NCBI RefSeq assembly: GCF_003116835.1
Contig: NZ_BFFO01000004.1
Location: 62,001 to 126,000, forward strand
Source of the DNA: Lactococcus termiticola
GTDB taxonomy: Bacteria > Bacillota > Bacilli > Lactobacillales > Streptococcaceae
DNA length: 64,000 nt
Reading direction: 5' to 3'
This document shows positions 63,123 to 64,000 of this stretch, piece after piece. Positions within the stretch are counted from its first letter, which is position 1. The number at the start of each line of letters is the position of its first letter. The notes below the pieces were generated by a model that worked only from the letters and a program-made list of their open reading frames with translations, ran no database searches and was not told the origin of the DNA. Made by a program: the position numbers and the translations under genes.

Positions 63123-63678
63123 TTGGGATGTTTCTAGTAATGGGTGCTCGCGGAATTAGCTTCGAGTGTTGCTAAGCCCTGCTTAGCCAACAACCTCACA
63201 TCTTCGATATGAGGTCAGGCTGTCCCGGAAGTCTAAGTGCTAAAGCACTAAGACCCTCGGGCAGTCTCGCTTACGCGAGCCGTCGCAAGGCAAAGCAACA
63301 CTACTTGCGGATTTCCGCTCCGCGGATTACACGACAGCAGAGCTGTCGGTAATCCCACTACTAGAAAATCCCTCTGGGATTGGCCTTCGGCCGTTTGGCT
63401 AAGCCAAACCCGCGAAGCGGTCCGCCTTTCAAAGGCGGAAAGGCGAAGTCCTTATTCTAATAACGCGAAGCGATTCGCCGCAGGCGAGGGCGAAGCCCTA
63501 AAAAGGGGATTTTCTAATAATGGGAAGACAAGCAGCTTTGCTGCTTAGTCTTCTGCACAGGGGAGATCCGCAAGTACTATTTCTTAGGCTGATGACGGCT
63601 CCCGCAGGGAGACTAAATCAGACTTAGAAATAGTCGCAGCTAGCTTCCCGAGCACTCCATTATTAGAAATATCCCCAA
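63123..63678 (+). repeat. Nested inverted-repeat and hairpin array between narG and narH
   Basis: The outer arms 63123-63150 and 63649-63678 pair over about 27 positions (TTTCTAGTAATGG with CCATTATTAGAAA). Inner arms 63354-63372 and 63505-63524 (CTACTAGAAAATCCC with GGGGATTTTCTAATAATGGG) are related to the outer ones. So two elements, 63125-63372 and 63505-63676, each bounded by GGGATnTTTCTARTAATGGG-like ends, lie in tandem around a 132-base core of short hairpins. Local stems include CCTCA/TGAGG, GTCTAAGTGC/GCACTAAGAC, CGACAGC/GCTGTCG, GGCC-TTC-GGCC, TTTGGC/GCCAAA, CCGCC/GGCGG, GGGC-GAA-GCCC, AAGCAGC/GCTGCTT and a long ACTATTTCTTAG pair. No reading frame is evident. Confidence 0.8.
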
Positions 63679-63723
63679 GCCCGAAGGGCCAAAGCCGTAC
63701 GCAGTACGTATGAAAGGAAAAAT

Positions 63724-64000
63724 ATGAAAGTTAAAGCTCAAATCGGGATGGTCCTCAACCTCGACAAGTGTATCGGCTGTCATACATGTTCAGTAACATG
63801 TAAAAACACTTGGACCAATCGCCCAGGAGCAGAATATATGTGGTTCAATAACGTCGAAACCAAACCGGGTGTCGGCTATCCAAAACGTTGGGAAGACCAG
63901 GAACAATACAAAGGTGGTTGGAAACTCGACAAACATGGTAAATTGACCCTCAAATCTGGTGGTAAAGTAGAAAAAGCAGCCAGCCTCAAAATTTTCTACA
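63724..64000 (+). CDS. narH: Respiratory nitrate reductase beta subunit, N-terminal part
   Basis: The first 92 codons of the iron-sulfur electron-transfer subunit; the rest lies beyond the window. KVKAQIGMVLNLDKCIGCHT and CSVTCKNTWTNRPGAEYMWF give the first ferredoxin-type cysteine set C-x2-C-x2-C-x3-C and the NarH-specific TNRPGAEYMWFNNVETKPG. GAAAGGAAAAAT precedes ATG 63724, right behind a CGTAC-GCA-GTACG hairpin. narJ and narI are expected next. Confidence 0.95.
   Translation, partial: MKVKAQIGMVLNLDKCIGCHTCSVTCKNTWTNRPGAEYMWFNNVETKPGVGYPKRWEDQEQYKGGWKLDKHGKLTLKSGGKVEKAASLKIFY

Noticed and set aside
63123-63678. CRISPR array
   Set aside because: The repeats are inverted and unequal, with no direct repeats of constant length and no unique spacers; no cas genes nearby.

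Overview
The window is a piece of a low-to-mid GC Firmicutes chromosome, most like Lactococcus or a close Streptococcaceae relative. The F1Fo-ATPase operon is in the c-a-b-delta-alpha-gamma-beta-epsilon order of that family, and its proteins read as near-lactococcal. EstA, a preQ1-II riboswitch in front of queT (a class known mainly from Streptococcaceae), EbsA-like and LtaS proteins and frequent TTG starts agree. The base composition is clearly more GC-rich than L. lactis, and the window carries tetrapyrrole, molybdenum and respiratory nitrate reductase genes that typical lactococci lack. I therefore infer an environmental or host-associated lineage near Lactococcus rather than a dairy species.

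Layout: 0-8.6 kb has the end of der, an acetyltransferase, a TetR regulator, a probable stand-alone structured RNA, a NatAB-like ABC exporter, the DNA-uptake pair comEA-comEC and the esterase estA. 8.9-15.4 kb is the atp operon. 15.7-19.1 kb has a membrane protein, a GtrB-like glycosyltransferase and a MucBP surface protein. 19.2-24.2 kb is hemA-hemB-hemL-hemC-hemD, glutamyl-tRNA to uroporphyrinogen III. 24.3-31.5 kb has a polysaccharide deacetylase, deoB-deoD, a chimeric secreted protein, fhs and small stress genes. 31.6-40.7 kb has a metal P-type ATPase with an ArsR regulator, exoA, metG, an SDR, queT, an MFS protein and a GDPD. 40.8-45.1 kb is rnc-smc. 45.6-53.7 kb is a six-gene envelope operon (ltaS, ebsA-like, two GT39-like enzymes, two YibE/F proteins). 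53.7-58.5 kb is molybdate uptake (modA, modBC) and cofactor genes (moaB, a moeB/thiF-type gene). 59.4 kb to the end is narG and the start of narH.

Functionally, the last 10 kb and the hem cluster fit together. Molybdate uptake and cofactor assembly serve NarG, tetrapyrrole synthesis could supply heme for the NarI subunit expected beyond the window (or siroheme), and the ATPase links to the ion gradient.

The most unusual content is non-coding. A dispersed family of about 115-nt elements (five intact copies, at 928, 8279, 8705, 45098 and 45302, plus degenerate relatives) has a conserved two-hairpin core enclosed by a 22-24 bp stem whose sequence differs in every copy but always stays self-complementary. 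Two copies flank, and one follows, paralogous copies of a small acidic orphan gene. Separately, the narG-narH gap is a 0.6-kb array of nested inverted repeats and a dozen or more short hairpins inside what should be a tight operon.
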